From the NCBI GenBank assembly GCA_964374115.1, contig CAYJXK010000039.1:1-6558 (forward strand): DNA of 6,558 bases, read 5' to 3'. Under the pieces are notes generated by a model. That model was not told where the DNA came from. It made no database searches and saw only the letters and a program-made list of their open reading frames with translations. The stretch is from CAYJXK01 sp964374115 (GTDB taxonomy: Bacteria; Patescibacteriota; Patescibacteriia; Magasanikbacterales; UBA922). The position numbers and the translations under genes were made by a program. This document shows positions 5,439-6,558 of the stretch, piece after piece (the stretch's first letter is position 1; every line of letters starts with the position of its first letter).

Positions 5439-6435
5439 AAAAAAGTTGAGATGCCGGTAATGCTATCACGTCATCAATATTTTTGCAACCAGTAAGGGCC
5501 ATAAAGAGTCGGTCAATGCCAAGGGCGATACCGGCGGACGGCGGCATATGTTTTACACCCTCGATAAAGTCCATATCAATCGGACAGACTTTTTTGCCAA
5601 GTTTTTTTCTTTGTTTCTGCTCTTCTTCAAGTCTCCGAAGTTGCTCGTCAGGGTCCGTGAGTTCGCTAAAACCATTCGCGATTTCAATGCCATGGATGTA
5701 CACTTCGACTCGCTCAGCATACCCGGGATATATCTCAGATAATTTCGATAACGCTGCCATAAGAGCAGGGTAGTGGTGGATGATCAGCGCTCCTCGGTTG
5801 GTAAGTTTTGGCTCAATTTCATTTAAAAATATTCGATAAAATACATCTTCGTATCCTTCATCTTTCGACGGCGTATGCCCACGCTCTTGGGAGAGATGAA
5901 ACATCGCGTCTTTTTCCAAATAGTCATCAAGATTCACGCCGATATAGTGTTGCCACAATTCACGCATGGATATTCGTTCAATTTTTTTTATTTTCAATTC
6001 TGTATTTACTTCACTCATTGTCTGTTTCAAAAAATTGAGGAGATCTTCACAGTCGTTCATAATCGCATGAAAGTCCACATGCGCTCGATACCACTCAATC
6101 ATGGTAAATTCCGGGTTATGCAGCCCTCCAAAACTTTCATGATCACGAAATATTTTGCAAATGGAAAAAATTTGTTCAAACCCGGCTGCCAGCATTTTTT
6201 TCATTGTGTATTCTGGAGAGGTGTGTAAAAAAGCAGGGAATTTTCCTTTTTTTTCATTATGAATCGTGAGCTCCATCGGAGAAAGGTATGGCTCTTGTCC
6301 GGGGTATTTGAGGATCGTGGGTGTCTCAACTTCTAAAAAATTTTTGGACCAAAAAAATTCTCTGATTGCTCGTATAAAATGCGATCGTAGAACAAGAAGG
6401 GATTTATTTTGGATGAGGTGAGGGAGATGAGACAT
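5437..6435 (-). CDS. epmA: EF-P lysyltransferase (GenX/PoxA/YjeA)
   Basis: EpmA is a class II lysyl-tRNA synthetase paralogue that activates lysine with ATP and transfers it to a lysine of EF-P instead of to tRNA. The 332-residue length matches the family (E. coli 325) and there is no N-terminal OB-fold anticodon domain, which excludes ordinary LysRS. Motif 1 is FLEVETP (33-39). Motif 2 covers HTSPEYTMKK (71-80) and FRD, then HNPEFTMIEWYR (106-117). The lysine-binding segment GIEIANGFSEL carries E251, N254 and E258, matching E. coli E244, N247 and E251. Motif 3 is ALGIDR (304-309); A304 matches A298, the residue that separates EpmA from LysRS, which has glycine. The ATG at 6435 fits the family N-terminus; no Shine-Dalgarno is seen. 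It is followed on the same strand by its substrate gene efp. The partner EpmB (lysine 2,3-aminomutase) is not in the window. Confidence 0.95.
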   Translation of the reverse strand: MSHLPHLIQNKSLLVLRSHFIRAIREFFWSKNFLEVETPTILKYPGQEPYLSPMELTIHNEKKGKFPAFLHTSPEYTMKKMLAAGFEQIFSICKIFRDHESFGGLHNPEFTMIEWYRAHVDFHAIMNDCEDLLNFLKQTMSEVNTELKIKKIERISMRELWQHYIGVNLDDYLEKDAMFHLSQERGHTPSKDEGYEDVFYRIFLNEIEPKLTNRGALIIHHYPALMAALSKLSEIYPGYAERVEVYIHGIEIANGFSELTDPDEQLRRLEEEQKQRKKLGKKVCPIDMDFIEGVKHMPPSAGIALGIDRLFMALTGCKNIDDVIALPASQLF

Positions 6436-6484
6436 AGGGTGCGTGTACTGTACGTTCTTGCCGCTCTCTTGTCCATAGGTTCAC

Positions 6485-6490
6485 ATTATA
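6485..6490 (-). promoter_or_regulatory. -10 box of the epmA-efp unit
   Basis: A perfect TATAAT lies on the - strand, 49 bases upstream of the epmA ATG. Transcription would start near 6478, giving a leader of about 43 bases. No convincing -35 is present at 16-18 bases, so strength is uncertain or an activator may be needed. The rest of 6436-6558 holds no gene that I can support. Confidence 0.5.
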
Positions 6491-6558
6491 CACAGGTAGC
6501 ATACGCATTTAGTCATCTAAAAATGTAACCGTATCACAATCAATGAGCCATTAATTTT

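Noticed and set aside
5437..6435. Lysyl-tRNA synthetase as the identity of the 332-residue protein.
   Set aside because: It lacks the OB-fold anticodon-binding domain, has alanine in motif 3 as EpmA does, aligns over its length with EpmA, and sits beside efp.
6335..6476. A short upstream frame (ATG at 6476, about 47 codons) overlapping the start of epmA, near its predicted transcription start.
   Set aside because: It is in a different frame from epmA, ends inside the epmA coding region, lacks recognisable features, and rests only on its position relative to the TATAAT box.

Overview
The window carries four protein-coding genes and one tRNA gene. ahcY (S-adenosylhomocysteine hydrolase) is on the + strand. 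The other genes are all on the - strand and read leftward from the right edge: epmA (EF-P lysyltransferase), efp (elongation factor P), tRNA-Cys(GCA) and polA (DNA polymerase I). All four proteins look intact. No insertion sequence, CRISPR array, phage gene or integrase is visible.

The source is bacterial. My best guess is a member of the Candidate Phyla Radiation (Patescibacteria, Parcubacteria-like). The reasons are the style of the PolA protein with a degenerate proofreading domain, the lack of Shine-Dalgarno sequences at every start codon, the tRNA without an encoded CCA, the many A-rich lysine runs and the moderate GC content. This is an inference from gene style, not a phylogeny, and the confidence is only moderate.

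Layout. Positions 1-114 form the ahcY promoter region, with nested inverted repeats, a repeated 11-mer and a TTGACG-N17-TAAGAT promoter placed so that the mRNA would be leaderless or nearly so. ahcY fills 115-1509. A 190-base stretch rich in hairpins follows, ending in a strong + strand terminator whose T-tract overlaps the stop codon of the convergent polA gene (1723-4437). Upstream of polA are its extended -10 promoter and a terminator for tRNA-Cys (4512-4583), which has its own promoter. A 170-base gene-free spacer separates that from efp (4798-5367). A 69-base gap holding a long inverted repeat separates efp from epmA (5437-6435), which has a TATAAT box upstream.

How the genes work together. 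EpmA and EF-P form one functional unit: EpmA charges lysine onto a conserved lysine of EF-P (K32 here), and modified EF-P rescues ribosomes stalled at proline runs. AhcY removes S-adenosylhomocysteine made by methyltransferases. PolA fills gaps and removes primers. tRNA-Cys is housekeeping. Apart from the EpmA/EF-P pair, the neighbours share no evident pathway. The points most worth a second look are the epmA-efp pair with its intercistronic inverted repeat, the hairpin-rich 3' region of ahcY, the leaderless ahcY promoter, and A-tracts in the polA linker that could yield a free 5' nuclease by slippage.
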